From Thermoplasmata archaeon (GTDB lineage Archaea; Thermoplasmatota; Thermoplasmata; Lutacidiplasmatales; UBA184): 19,682 nucleotides of DNA. Position numbers and translations under genes: made by a program. The notes beneath the pieces are model-generated. The model had not been told where the DNA came from. It saw only the letters and a list, made by a program, of their open reading frames with translations, and did no database searches. Of the stretch, positions 1 to 7,022 are shown in pieces. The stretch lies in contig JAKATE010000018.1 of assembly GCA_021828085.1 (NCBI GenBank), positions 1-19,682 of the forward strand, written 5' to 3'. Every line of letters begins with the position of its first letter. Position 1 is the stretch's first letter.

Positions 1-1
1 C

Positions 2-214
2 GACGGCGCCATCCTGAAGTGCCTGGCGAGCGAGTGGGCCACGCGGGCCATCCACGACGCCCTGCAGATCCACGGGGGTTCCGGCTACATCCGCGGAACG
101 CCCATCGAGCGGGCCTACCGGGACGCCCGGATCAGCGAGATCTTCGAGGGGACCAACGAGATCCAGCGCCTGGTGGTGGCCCGCGACCTCATCACCCGGG
201 GATGGGTGGACTGA
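2..214 (+). CDS. Acyl-CoA dehydrogenase, C-terminal fragment (5' end outside window)
   Basis: The open frame entering from the left edge encodes the last 70 residues of an acyl-CoA dehydrogenase, the FAD enzyme that performs the first oxidation of beta-oxidation or branched-chain acyl-CoA breakdown. The visible part is the C-terminal helical domain. It shows the family-typical run QIHGGSGYI, then IERAYRDARI, then EIFEGTNEIQRLVVARDL, the helix-turn that contacts FAD and the dimer partner. The start is outside the window, so chain-length specificity cannot be judged. The stop at 212-214 lies inside the 3' end of the minus-strand porB gene, a 23-base tail-to-tail overlap. An acyl-CoA ligase at the other end of the window fits a fatty-acid or amino-acid degrading metabolism. 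Family assignment is secure; the substrate is unknown. Confidence 0.93.
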   Translation, partial: DGAILKCLASEWATRAIHDALQIHGGSGYIRGTPIERAYRDARISEIFEGTNEIQRLVVARDLITRGWVD

Positions 215-1172
215 CCGGCGGGCGAAGCCCGCCGGGGACCACCGCCGGGGGGGATCCCTTGGGGGCCGCCGAAGGGACCCACGGGTGCTCGCGCTCCTTC
301 TCGAGGAGCTCCTGCCAGTGGACGTCCGCCATACGCTGCACCTCGGCGATGTCCTGCTCGGTGAAGTGCTGGAAGCGCCCCTGGAGCGAGAGGTACTCGC
401 GGACCGGCTTCCGCACCCCCAGGCGTCGGGTGATCCGGTAGCGCCCCTCCTCGACCTCGTAGAGCGGGAAGAGCCCCGTGTCCGTGGCGAGGCGCCCGAC
501 CTTGATGGTCTCCTCCGAGTCGAACCTCCAGCCGGGCGGGCAGGGGGTGAGCGCGTGCAAGAAGCGCGGGCCGGAGAGCTCCCGGGCGCGCTGGGCCTTC
601 TTCACCAGGTCCTCCGGGAAGCTCGGGTTCACGGTGGCCGCGTAGGTGGGCTCGTGGGCGAGCACGATCCCCATGATGTCCTTCTTCGGCTCGAGCTTCC
701 CCCGGGCGCTGCCGGCGACGGGGGTGGTGGTGGTCCAGGCGCCCTGCGGGGTGGCCCCGCTGCGCTGGACCCCGGTGTTCATGTACGCCTCGTTGTCGTA
801 CATGACGTAGATCGCGTTCGTCCTCCGCTCGAGCATGCCGCTGAGCGCCTGGAGCCCGATGTCCGCGGTGCCTCCGTCGCCGGCGAAACCGACGACGGTG
901 ACGTCTGACTCCCCCAGGGCGTCCAGCGCCGCCCGGATCCCCGAGATCGACGCGCCGGTGGACTCGATGGGATTGTCCAGCGTGGCCTCCTGGAGCGCGG
1001 TCGTGGGGAACTGGGTATCGATCACCGTCCAGCACGACGCGGGGATGGAGACCACGGCGCGTGGGCCGATCCCCTTGAGCAGGAGCCGCATGGTGAGCGC
1101 CGGGGCGCAGCCCGGACAGGCGGAATGGCCCGAGCGCAGCCACTCCTCGGCAGGGATGGTGAGCTTAGCCAT
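192..1172 (-). CDS. porB: Pyruvate/2-oxoacid:ferredoxin oxidoreductase, beta subunit (TPP-binding)
   Basis: This is the thiamine-diphosphate subunit of a ferredoxin-dependent 2-oxoacid oxidoreductase, which converts pyruvate (or a related 2-oxoacid) plus CoA to acyl-CoA, CO2 and reduced ferredoxin in the cytosol. The 326-residue product has the TPP/Mg motif GDGGTADIG at 98-106 and DNEAYMNTG at 126-134. Four cysteines fit the [4Fe-4S] ligands of the family: C19 and C22 (CPGC), C47 and C211 (TPCPPGW). It starts at an ATG with GGAGGTG about eight bases upstream, lying within the end of porA (8-base overlap), so the genes are translationally coupled. The last ~25 residues are a proline/glycine-rich tail that reads over the convergent acyl-CoA dehydrogenase end. 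Pyruvate versus branched-chain 2-oxoacid specificity cannot be settled by eye. Confidence 0.93.
   Translation of the reverse strand: MAKLTIPAEEWLRSGHSACPGCAPALTMRLLLKGIGPRAVVSIPASCWTVIDTQFPTTALQEATLDNPIESTGASISGIRAALDALGESDVTVVGFAGDGGTADIGLQALSGMLERRTNAIYVMYDNEAYMNTGVQRSGATPQGAWTTTTPVAGSARGKLEPKKDIMGIVLAHEPTYAATVNPSFPEDLVKKAQRARELSGPRFLHALTPCPPGWRFDSEETIKVGRLATDTGLFPLYEVEEGRYRITRRLGVRKPVREYLSLQGRFQHFTEQDIAEVQRMADVHWQELLEKEREHPWVPSAAPKGSPPAVVPGGLRPPVSPPIPG
215..235. terminator. Perfect 9-bp hairpin with GAA loop at the convergent gene end
   Basis: Immediately after the acyl-CoA dehydrogenase stop, CCGGCGGGC (215-223) is followed by GAA and then its exact complement GCCCGCCGG (227-235). The core GCGAAGC (222-228) is the DNA mini-hairpin sequence known for unusual stability. 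It lies within the proline-rich tail codons of porB. A role in ending transcription between convergent genes is inference. Archaea mostly use T-tracts rather than GC hairpins, and no T-tract follows on either strand. Confidence 0.4.
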
Positions 1173-2349
1173 GGACGCTCACCTCCTGCGGAGCGGGAAG
1201 GTCCGCCCACTCGGTGGCCTCCTCGTCCCCGCGAAGGAGCGAGGCGAAGATCGATCGGACCATGGCCGGGGTCACGTCGCGACCCCCCACGCCGCCGGTG
1301 AACGAGCGTAGCAGTGGGTGGTGGGGGGAGGAGTACAGCGAGCTCGCCACCTCGGTGAACCCCGCCGGCCGCTCCCCGAAGGTGAACGAGCGGTCGAGCA
1401 CCCCGATCCGGTCCACCCGGGAGGCGAGGCTCCGGAGCTCGCGGGCGGGGAAGGGCCGGAAGGTCCTCAGCTTCGCCAGCCCCACCTTCGTCCCCTCGGA
1501 GCGGAGCTCGTCGACCACCATCCGCGCCGTGCTCGAGGAGGTCCCCATGGTCACCAGGACGGCATCGGCCCCGTCGGTCCGGTACTCGGGAAGGGGCCCT
1601 CCCAGGTCGCGGCCGGTCGCCCGGGCGTACTCCTGCTCGGCCTCGGCGAGGGCCGCCGGGGCGCGCGCCATGGCCTTCGCCTCCTCGTAGCGGAAGCGCA
1701 CGTAGTCCTCCGGCCCGGTGAAGCTGCCGAGCCGCGTGGGCACCCCGGGCTTCAGCGTAAGCACCGTCCTGCGCGGTGGAAGGAACGCGTCCACCAGGGA
1801 GGGCTCCGGGACGTCCACCGGCTCGAGGGTGTGGGAGAGGAAGAAGGCGTCCTCCGTCACCATCGCCGGCAGCCGGACCGCGGGGTCCTCGGCCGCGCGG
1901 TAGGCGACCAGGAGGGTGTCCAGGACCTCCTGGTTGCTCTCCGGATAGAACTGCATCCAACCGGTGTCCCGCTGGGACATAGTGTCGGCGTGGTCCGCCC
2001 CCAGGTTCCAGGGAGGGGCCACCGCCCGGTTCACCACCCCCATGACCACGGGGGCGCGGAGCCCGGCGGTCCAGTGGACGAGCTCGTGCATGAGCAGCAA
2101 GCCCTGGCTCGAGGTCGCCGTGTAGGTGCGGGCTCCCATGGCCGAGGCGGAGAGGACGGTCTGGAGCGCGCTGTGCTCGGACTCGACCTTCACGTACTGC
2201 GCGGCGAGGGAGCCGTCGGCGACGAAATCGGCGAGCGCCTCCACGATGGTCGTCTGGGGGGTGATCGGGTACGCCGCGATCACCTGGACCCGGGCCAGCC
2301 GGGCGGCGTACGCCTGCGCACCGTTGCCAGAAAGCACCGTTCGCGTCAT
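1165..2349 (-). CDS. porA: Pyruvate/2-oxoacid:ferredoxin oxidoreductase, alpha subunit
   Basis: This is the alpha subunit of the same 2-oxoacid:ferredoxin oxidoreductase, carrying the pyrimidine-binding and transketolase C-terminal domains. The 394 residues show YPITPQTTI at 27-35 (the conserved 2-oxoacid/TPP loop), VESEHSA at 55-61, and TATSSQGL at 77-84, with SHTLEPV further on, all typical of PorA and the related VorA. Length fits the family. The ATG is preceded by GGGAG, and only nine bases separate it from the gamma-delta gene upstream. The 3' end overlaps porB by eight bases, so gamma-delta, alpha and beta form one operon. The neighbouring branched-chain aminotransferase would also suit a 2-ketoisovalerate oxidoreductase (VOR), so pyruvate as substrate is likely but not proven. 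Confidence 0.93.
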   Translation of the reverse strand: MTRTVLSGNGAQAYAARLARVQVIAAYPITPQTTIVEALADFVADGSLAAQYVKVESEHSALQTVLSASAMGARTYTATSSQGLLLMHELVHWTAGLRAPVVMGVVNRAVAPPWNLGADHADTMSQRDTGWMQFYPESNQEVLDTLLVAYRAAEDPAVRLPAMVTEDAFFLSHTLEPVDVPEPSLVDAFLPPRRTVLTLKPGVPTRLGSFTGPEDYVRFRYEEAKAMARAPAALAEAEQEYARATGRDLGGPLPEYRTDGADAVLVTMGTSSSTARMVVDELRSEGTKVGLAKLRTFRPFPARELRSLASRVDRIGVLDRSFTFGERPAGFTEVASSLYSSPHHPLLRSFTGGVGGRDVTPAMVRSIFASLLRGDEEATEWADLPAPQEVSVHG

Positions 2350-2358
2350 GGTCTCTCC

Positions 2359-3210
2359 CTAGGCCACCTCCGGGACCATGTCGATCACCTTGGGTGGACA
2401 CTCCTCCGCGCAGATCCCGCACCCCTTGCAGTACGCCTCGCGCACGTGGGGGAAACCCTGCTCATCAAGGCCGATGGCGTCGTCCGGACAGAACTTCCAG
2501 CAGAACTCGCACCGGGTGCACCCGTCCAGATGGATGGAGGGGACGAGCGTCCTCCACGTCGACGTGTGCAGGGTGCTGCTCGGGATCGTGGCCACCGGAG
2601 CCTCGGGAATGACCGGGGGAGCCGGTCCCTGCGGGGCAGGGGCCGGTCCCGGGATTCCCGGCTCGAGGGCGACTTGGGCGAAACCCTCGGAGGCGGCCTC
2701 CTGGTTCTCGGGGACCTTCACCGGGACGTTCTCCCCGATCGCGCCGAGGAGAGCGGGGAGCCCGACCACCCCCGAGACCTTCGCGAGCGCCCCGAGCATC
2801 ACCGTGTTTACGATGGGCATCGTGCGCGAGCCGAGCCGGTGCGCGAGCGCGATCCGGTTGGCGTCCACGAGCGCGACGCGGGCACGGGGAGGGAGCGAGA
2901 GGGAGGCTGGGGGATGCGTCGCATTGAGCAGGAGCAGGCCTCCCTCCCGGAGTCCCTCGGTCACGGGGACGACCCGGGGCAGTCCCGGGTCCAGGACCAC
3001 GACGATCTCCGGCTGCTGGATCGAGGTGCGCAGCAGGATCGGATGCTCCTCGACACGTGCGTAAGCCGTCACGGGGGAGCCCCGCCGCTCCACCCCGAAG
3101 AAGGGGAAGCTCTGCACCCAGTGGCCCTCTCGGAAGGCGGCGTGGGCGAGGATCTCCGAGGCGACGACGGCCCCCTGTCCTCCCCTGCCGTGGAATCGGA
3201 TCTCCGTCAT
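2359..3210 (-). CDS. porG: Pyruvate/2-oxoacid:ferredoxin oxidoreductase, gamma-delta fusion subunit
   Basis: The 283-residue protein joins two subunits that are often separate in archaea. Residues 1-~185 are the gamma domain, with FHGRGGQGAV at 6-15 and SFPFFGVERRGSPV at 34-47. A linker of about 30 residues rich in proline and alanine (~186-210) follows. Residues ~220-283 are a delta ferredoxin domain with two [4Fe-4S] motifs: cysteines 231, 234, 237, 241 and 261, 264, 267, 271. The delta part passes electrons from the TPP site to ferredoxin. I chose the ATG at 3210 because the family begins directly with this glycine-rich segment. The 40 in-frame residues upstream are basic, look non-coding and would run through the promoter. 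It is the first gene of the por operon. Confidence 0.92.
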   Translation of the reverse strand: MTEIRFHGRGGQGAVVASEILAHAAFREGHWVQSFPFFGVERRGSPVTAYARVEEHPILLRTSIQQPEIVVVLDPGLPRVVPVTEGLREGGLLLLNATHPPASLSLPPRARVALVDANRIALAHRLGSRTMPIVNTVMLGALAKVSGVVGLPALLGAIGENVPVKVPENQEAASEGFAQVALEPGIPGPAPAPQGPAPPVIPEAPVATIPSSTLHTSTWRTLVPSIHLDGCTRCEFCWKFCPDDAIGLDEQGFPHVREAYCKGCGICAEECPPKVIDMVPEVA

Positions 3211-3242
3211 GGCCCAACCTGGGGTCGGCACGGGCCTGCGCG

Positions 3243-3250
3243 AGCATAAT
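3243..3250 (-). promoter_or_regulatory. Candidate TATA box for the por operon
   Basis: Read on the minus strand, the AT-rich stretch around AGATTATGCT lies about 37 bases before the por ATG at 3210. That would place the transcription start roughly ten bases before the ATG. It stands out in very GC-rich surroundings. It is a visual match only. Confidence 0.4.
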
Positions 3251-3279
3251 CTGGAGGTCAACAGAGCTTGACGCCCGGG

Positions 3280-3287
3280 CTTAATCC
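3280..3287 (+). promoter_or_regulatory. Candidate TATA box for the aminotransferase gene
   Basis: CTTAATCC is the only AT-rich stretch close to the aminotransferase. It is about 37 bases before the ATG at 3320 and only ~19 before the GTG at 3302. This spacing argues for the ATG as the true start, because a transcript starting ~26 bases downstream of the box would exclude the GTG. Confidence 0.4.
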
Positions 3288-3319
3288 TAGGCGCCGAACG
3301 GGTGAGCCGGGGCACGCGG

Positions 3320-4249
3320 ATGGTGGGCATTCAGGCGCGCAAGAAGGTCTGGCTCGACGGCAGGATCGTGGACTGGCCGGACGCGAAGGTCCACGTCCTG
3401 ACCCACGGGCTCCACTACGGCTACGCCATCTTCGAGGGGATCCGCAGCTTCCGGACCGAGCGGGGTCCGGCGGTCTTCCGCCTCGATGACCACCTGGAGC
3501 GTTTCCTCAACAGTGCGAAGGTCTACCGGATGAGGATCCCCTACTCCCAGGAGGAGCTCCGGCAGGCCACGCTGGAGCTGCTCCGGCAGGACGGCGCGGA
3601 GGAGGTGTACCTCCGGCCCATCGCGTTCTCGGGGTACGGGCAGATGGGGCTCGATCCCACGAGCGCACCGATCCAGGTGGCCATCGGCCTCTGGGAGTGG
3701 GGGGCCTATCTCGGGGACGAGGGCCAGGGTCGGGGGATCCGGGCCACCATCTCGAGCTGGGTGCGCAACGACTCGAGGAGCATTCCCCCGCAGGCGAAGT
3801 GCGCGGCGAACTACGCCAACAGCATCCTCGCGAAGCTCGAGGCGAACGCCGGGGGCTTCGACGAGGCGATCCTGCTCAACTCCGCAGGGATGGTCTCGGA
3901 GGGGCCGGCGGAGAACATCTTCCGGGTCAAGGGGGGCATCGTGGGCACCCCCCCGGCGAGCTCGGGGATCCTCCGGGGGATCACCCGGGACACGATCATC
4001 CAGCTGGTCCAGGAGAACGGGCTCACCTTCCGACGGGGGGACTTCACCCGGGAGGAGCTGTTCACCTCGGACGAGCTCTTCTTCACCGGCACCGCGGCCG
4101 GAGTGAGCCTGATCCGGGAGGTGGATGGCCGACCCATCGGGACGGGCGAGTACCCGGTCGCCCGTCGCCTCCAGGAGCTCTACTCCGACGTGGTGCACGG
4201 CCGTTCCGGCGCCCATCCGGAGTGGCTCTCCTACGTAGGAGGAGCCTGA
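3320..4249 (+). CDS. ilvE: Branched-chain amino acid aminotransferase
   Basis: This is a PLP-dependent fold-type IV aminotransferase that interconverts valine, leucine and isoleucine with their 2-oxoacids, using glutamate/2-oxoglutarate. The 309 residues begin with KKVWLDGRIVDW, followed by HGLHYGYAIFEGIRSF at 29-44. The Schiff-base lysine is K160 in PPQAKCAANYANS, and NSAGMVSEGPAENIF is the PLP-phosphate binding segment near 190. ILRGITRDTI and FTGTAAGV also match the family. An in-frame GTG at 3302 would add six residues, but the usual family N-terminus and the promoter spacing favour the ATG at 3320. It is divergent from the 2-oxoacid:ferredoxin oxidoreductase operon. Both could act in amino-acid degradation or ferredoxin-linked synthesis. 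D-amino-acid aminotransferase is a less likely alternative. Confidence 0.92.
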   Translation: MVGIQARKKVWLDGRIVDWPDAKVHVLTHGLHYGYAIFEGIRSFRTERGPAVFRLDDHLERFLNSAKVYRMRIPYSQEELRQATLELLRQDGAEEVYLRPIAFSGYGQMGLDPTSAPIQVAIGLWEWGAYLGDEGQGRGIRATISSWVRNDSRSIPPQAKCAANYANSILAKLEANAGGFDEAILLNSAGMVSEGPAENIFRVKGGIVGTPPASSGILRGITRDTIIQLVQENGLTFRRGDFTREELFTSDELFFTGTAAGVSLIREVDGRPIGTGEYPVARRLQELYSDVVHGRSGAHPEWLSYVGGA

Positions 4250-4520
4250 TGGGGACCCCCTCTCCGGCCCACGACAGACCGGTGGGGTACCCTCTCCTGG
4301 GTCGGCGGAGCATCCGTAGCCGAGCGGACCCCCCTCGTCCCCTCCCGCCCGCCCCCGGACCCCGACAGAAGGACGATGCGAGGGTTGCCCGTCCATCCCC
4401 CCGGAACCCGGTCTCCCCGGCGCCAACGACCCGGGGGTCGGTCGCCTGCTCCGGGGGGAGGGCAGGAGCGCCCCCGGCGACTTCGATGGCCAGGGAATGA
4501 ACCGGCGACTGGAGGAGATC
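4250..4520. other. GC-rich spacer before the hydrogenase cluster, no gene recognised
   Basis: About 270 bases separate the aminotransferase stop from the chosen hydB start. The stretch is very GC-rich. I see no TATA-like box in the ~60 bases before the hydrogenase genes, no tRNA and no convincing short gene. The hydrogenase operon may be transcribed from further upstream or from a promoter without a recognisable box. Confidence 0.4.
4511..4516 (+). promoter_or_regulatory. Ribosome binding site that decides the hydB start
   Basis: GGAGGA lies four bases before the GTG at 4521. The in-frame ATG at 4497, which would add eight residues, has no such site at a usable distance. Downstream genes of this operon have the same GGAGG-type sites, for example before 7811, 9103, 9608 and 9894, so I favour the GTG. 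Confidence 0.5.
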
Positions 4521-5723
4521 GTGTCGTCCCCCTTCCCCGCTCCCCGCAACCCCCTCGAGAACGAAGCTCACGCCCCTCCTCGGCCGGCCGGCCTGCTCGA
4601 GCGCGAGGACCTTCCCCGGCTCTTCGACGCCCTGAAGCGGGCGGGCTATCGGATCGTGGGCCCCACCGTCCGGGACGGCGCGATCGTCTACGGGGAGGTG
4701 GGCGCGGTCGACGACCTCCCCGTCGGCTGGACCGAGCGACAGGAGGCGGGGCGCTATCGCCTCGAGCGTCGGCCTGACGCGGCGGTCTTCGGCTTCAACC
4801 TCGGTCCGCAGAGCTGGAAGAAGTACCTCTTCCCTCCCCGGACGCGACTCTGGACCGCGGAGACCCGTGACGGCTCCTTCCAGGTGACCCCCGAGCCTCC
4901 CGACGAGGGAGCTCCCTATGCCTTCCTCGGGATGCGCGCCTGCGAGCTCTCCGCCCTCTCCATCACCGACCGGGTCTTCACCGGCGGCGTGGTGGACCCC
5001 GTCTACCAGGGTCGCCGCGCGCGCATCCTTCGCATCGCCGTGGAGTGCGGCCAGTCCGCACCCACCTGCTTCTGCACTTCCATGGGGACCGGACCCGGGG
5101 CCGACGGGGGCTTCGACCTCTCCCTCACCGAGCTCCTCTCCCCCGGGCGGCATGTCTTCTGGGTCCGTACCGCCTCCGAGGCCGGGGAGAGGCTGGCCTC
5201 CGAGCTTCCCCTCCGTCCTGGCGGGCCGGACGACCTCCGGTCGAGGGAGGAACTGCTCGACCGCGCCGCTCGGGAGCAGAGGCGCAAGCTCCCGGCGGAC
5301 CGCGTGCGCGGACTGCTCCTCGACCACCTGGAGGATCCCCACTGGGAGGAGGTCGCCCAGCGCTGCCTGAGCTGCGGCAACTGCACCATGGTCTGCCCCA
5401 CCTGCTTCTGCAGTACCACCGAGGAGGTCCCGAGCCTGGACCTCGCCCGGGTGGAGCACTGGCGCCGGTGGGACTCGTGCTTCAACCTGGCCTTCTCGCA
5501 GCTCCACACGGTCAGCATCCGAACGGGCATCAAGTCCCGGTACCGTCAGTGGATCGACCACAAGCTCGCGACCTGGCACGACCAGTTCGGGAGCTCCGGT
5601 TGCGTGGGATGCGGACGCTGCATCACCTGGTGCCCGGTCGGCATCGACCTCACCGAGGAGGTAGCGGCCCTCGAAAGGGCCGACCCCGCCTCCCGCCTTC
5701 CGGCAGCGGGAGGGAAGGCATGA
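4521..5723 (+). CDS. hydB: Group 3b [NiFe] hydrogenase/sulfhydrogenase beta subunit (iron-sulfur protein)
   Basis: This is the electron-transfer subunit of a cytosolic NAD(P)-linked hydrogenase, related to sulfhydrogenase beta and anaerobic sulfite reductase subunit A. It carries electrons between the small subunit and the flavoprotein. Counting from the GTG (400 residues), it has GMRACEL near 137-143 and CFCTSMGTGP at 183-192, a family signature. Two [4Fe-4S] motifs follow: CLSCGNCTMVCP with cysteines 282, 285, 288 and 292 (plus extra cysteines at 295 and 297), and CVGCGRCITWCP with 361, 364, 367 and 371. The N-terminal ~25 residues are low-complexity. The longer ATG start at 4497 remains possible. 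Its stop overlaps the next start as ATGA. It is the first gene of the hydrogenase cluster. The beta-subunit identity is secure; the exact physiological acceptor is not. Confidence 0.9.
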   Translation: MSSPFPAPRNPLENEAHAPPRPAGLLEREDLPRLFDALKRAGYRIVGPTVRDGAIVYGEVGAVDDLPVGWTERQEAGRYRLERRPDAAVFGFNLGPQSWKKYLFPPRTRLWTAETRDGSFQVTPEPPDEGAPYAFLGMRACELSALSITDRVFTGGVVDPVYQGRRARILRIAVECGQSAPTCFCTSMGTGPGADGGFDLSLTELLSPGRHVFWVRTASEAGERLASELPLRPGGPDDLRSREELLDRAAREQRRKLPADRVRGLLLDHLEDPHWEEVAQRCLSCGNCTMVCPTCFCSTTEEVPSLDLARVEHWRRWDSCFNLAFSQLHTVSIRTGIKSRYRQWIDHKLATWHDQFGSSGCVGCGRCITWCPVGIDLTEEVAALERADPASRLPAAGGKA

Positions 5724-6187
5724 GCGCCCCCACGGCTACCCTCCGCCACGAGCTAGCCGAGCATCCGTTCCTCCGGGGCCTCGACCCGGAGTTCCTCGAA
5801 CTGATCGGGGGGCTCACGACGCACCGGAGCTTCCGGACCGGGGAGGGGGTCATTCGCGAGGGGGAACCGGCTCGGGAGCTGCTGCTCCTCACCCACGGCA
5901 AGGTGGCCCTGGAGCTCATCGCGCCGGACCGCCCCCGGATCTCTCTGCTCACCGTCGGACCGGGGGAGATCGTCGGCTGGTCCTGGCTGGTCCCTCCGCA
6001 CGTCTGGCAGGTGGACGGTCGGGCGGTCAAGCCCACCCGCGCCCTCGCCGTGGAAGGCGTGGGGTTGGTCCGTCTCCTCGAGGACCGTGCCAGCGACGCC
6101 TACCAGCTGATGATGCGCCTCCTGCCCGTGATCACACACCGCCTGCTCGTGGCGAGGACCCAGGTGATGGACCTCTATGCCCCGTGA
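5720..6187 (+). CDS. Hydrogenase-associated cyclic-nucleotide-binding-domain protein without a DNA-binding domain
   Basis: The 155-residue protein is a single CRP-like cNMP-binding beta-roll, residues ~15-135, with a C-terminal helix. No helix-turn-helix follows, so it is not a complete Crp/Fnr regulator. Visible segments are FRTGEGVIREGEPARELLLLTHGKV at ~38-62, GPGEIVGWSWLVPPHVWQVDGRAV at ~80-103 and the end helix LLVARTQVMDLY. The WSWL-PP-W-x-x-D-x-RA pattern recalls, from memory, proteins found between the hydB and hydG genes of bacterial group 3b hydrogenases. It overlaps hydB by four bases and the flavoprotein gene by eleven, so it is translated with the complex. A role as ligand- or redox-sensing partner, or assembly factor, is inference. 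The canonical phosphate-binding arginine is not clearly in its usual place, so cyclic nucleotide binding is uncertain. Confidence 0.85.
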   Translation: MSAPTATLRHELAEHPFLRGLDPEFLELIGGLTTHRSFRTGEGVIREGEPARELLLLTHGKVALELIAPDRPRISLLTVGPGEIVGWSWLVPPHVWQVDGRAVKPTRALAVEGVGLVRLLEDRASDAYQLMMRLLPVITHRLLVARTQVMDLYAP

Positions 6188-7019
6188 AGAAGAACCCTCC
6201 CCCCGGCCCTCTCCGTTCCGCGTCCTCTCCCGCGTGCAGGAGACCCCGGACACCGTGACCCTCACGGTGACCCCCCAGGACGGGGCGGCCCCGCCCCCCT
6301 CGTTCGACCCCGGCCAGTTCAACATGCTCTACGCCTTCGGAGTGGGGGAGGCTGCGATCTCCATCGCGGGGGACCCCACCGCGCCCGAGCGACTCGTCCA
6401 CACCGTTCGTTCCGCAGGGGCGATCACCCAGGCGCTCTCCTCGCTCAAGCCCGGCGACACGGTCGGGGTCCGCGGGCCCTACGGGAAGGGCTGGCCCCTC
6501 CCTCTGGCCCGAGGGAAGGACGTGATCCTGGTGGCCGGCGGCCTGGGCCTTCCTCCTCTCCGTCCGATCCTCTACCACGTCCTGTCCCACCGGGACGAGT
6601 ACGGAAGGCTGGAGGTCGCCTACGGCTCCCGGACCCCGGAGGACCTGGTCTACTATCCGGAGATCCAGCAGTGGCGGTCGCGCAAGGACCTGCGTTTCCA
6701 GGTCACCGTGGACACCGCTGGGATGGACTGGTACGGGGACGTGGGGATCGTCACCCAGCGCCTCAACGACATGCGGTTCCGTCCGTCGGAATCGGTCGCC
6801 TATCTCTGCGGACCGGAGGTGATGCTCCGCGCCACCGCGAAGGGCCTCACCGAGCGTGGGATCCCGCCGGACCGGATCTTCGTCTCCATGGAGCGCAACA
6901 TGAAGTGCGGCATCGCCCAGTGCGGCCACTGCCAGTTCGGTCCCTACCTCCTTTGCCGGGACGGCCCCGTCCTCCCCCTCAGCGCCGTCGCGCCGTACTG
7001 GTCGATCCGGGAGATCTGA
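6177..7019 (+). CDS. hydG: Group 3b hydrogenase/sulfhydrogenase gamma subunit (FAD/NAD(P)-binding reductase)
   Basis: This flavoprotein links the hydrogenase to NAD(P)H and is a member of the ferredoxin-NADP reductase fold. In the 280 residues, DPGQFNMLY at 44-52 and GEAAISIAGDP at 57-67 form the FAD-binding region. The isoalloxazine-side motif is the sulfhydrogenase-like ISIA form rather than the classical RxYS. GPYGKGWP is at 100-107. AGGLGLPPLRP at 120-130 and YLCGPEVM at 209-216 form the NAD(P) site. A C-terminal [2Fe-2S] set is formed by C244, C249, C252 and C260 (MKCGIAQCGHCQFGPYLLC). It starts inside the end of the cNMP gene (11-base overlap). Dihydroorotate dehydrogenase electron-transfer subunit is the nearest alternative, ruled out by the hydrogenase context. 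Confidence 0.93.
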   Translation: MPREEEPSPRPSPFRVLSRVQETPDTVTLTVTPQDGAAPPPSFDPGQFNMLYAFGVGEAAISIAGDPTAPERLVHTVRSAGAITQALSSLKPGDTVGVRGPYGKGWPLPLARGKDVILVAGGLGLPPLRPILYHVLSHRDEYGRLEVAYGSRTPEDLVYYPEIQQWRSRKDLRFQVTVDTAGMDWYGDVGIVTQRLNDMRFRPSESVAYLCGPEVMLRATAKGLTERGIPPDRIFVSMERNMKCGIAQCGHCQFGPYLLCRDGPVLPLSAVAPYWSIREI

Positions 7020-7022
7020 GCG

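Noticed and set aside
192..3210. Assigning the operon as 2-ketoisovalerate oxidoreductase (VOR) because of the adjacent branched-chain aminotransferase
   Set aside because: The alpha and beta motifs are shared by POR and VOR, and neighbourhood alone does not decide. A tree against characterised POR and VOR enzymes would.
1318..3249. Long plus-strand open frame (643 codons) opposite the por operon
   Set aside because: It is the complement of three well-recognised por genes, is rich in Arg, Gly, His and Pro and has no recognisable motif. GC-rich coding DNA often leaves the opposite strand open.
3211..3330. N-terminal extension of the PorG-PorD protein
   Set aside because: The extra 40 residues are basic, match nothing in the family and would cover the divergent promoter region.
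4083..5579. Minus-strand 498-codon open frame opposite the aminotransferase end and hydB
   Set aside because: It is low-complexity and opposes two genes with clear catalytic and cluster motifs.
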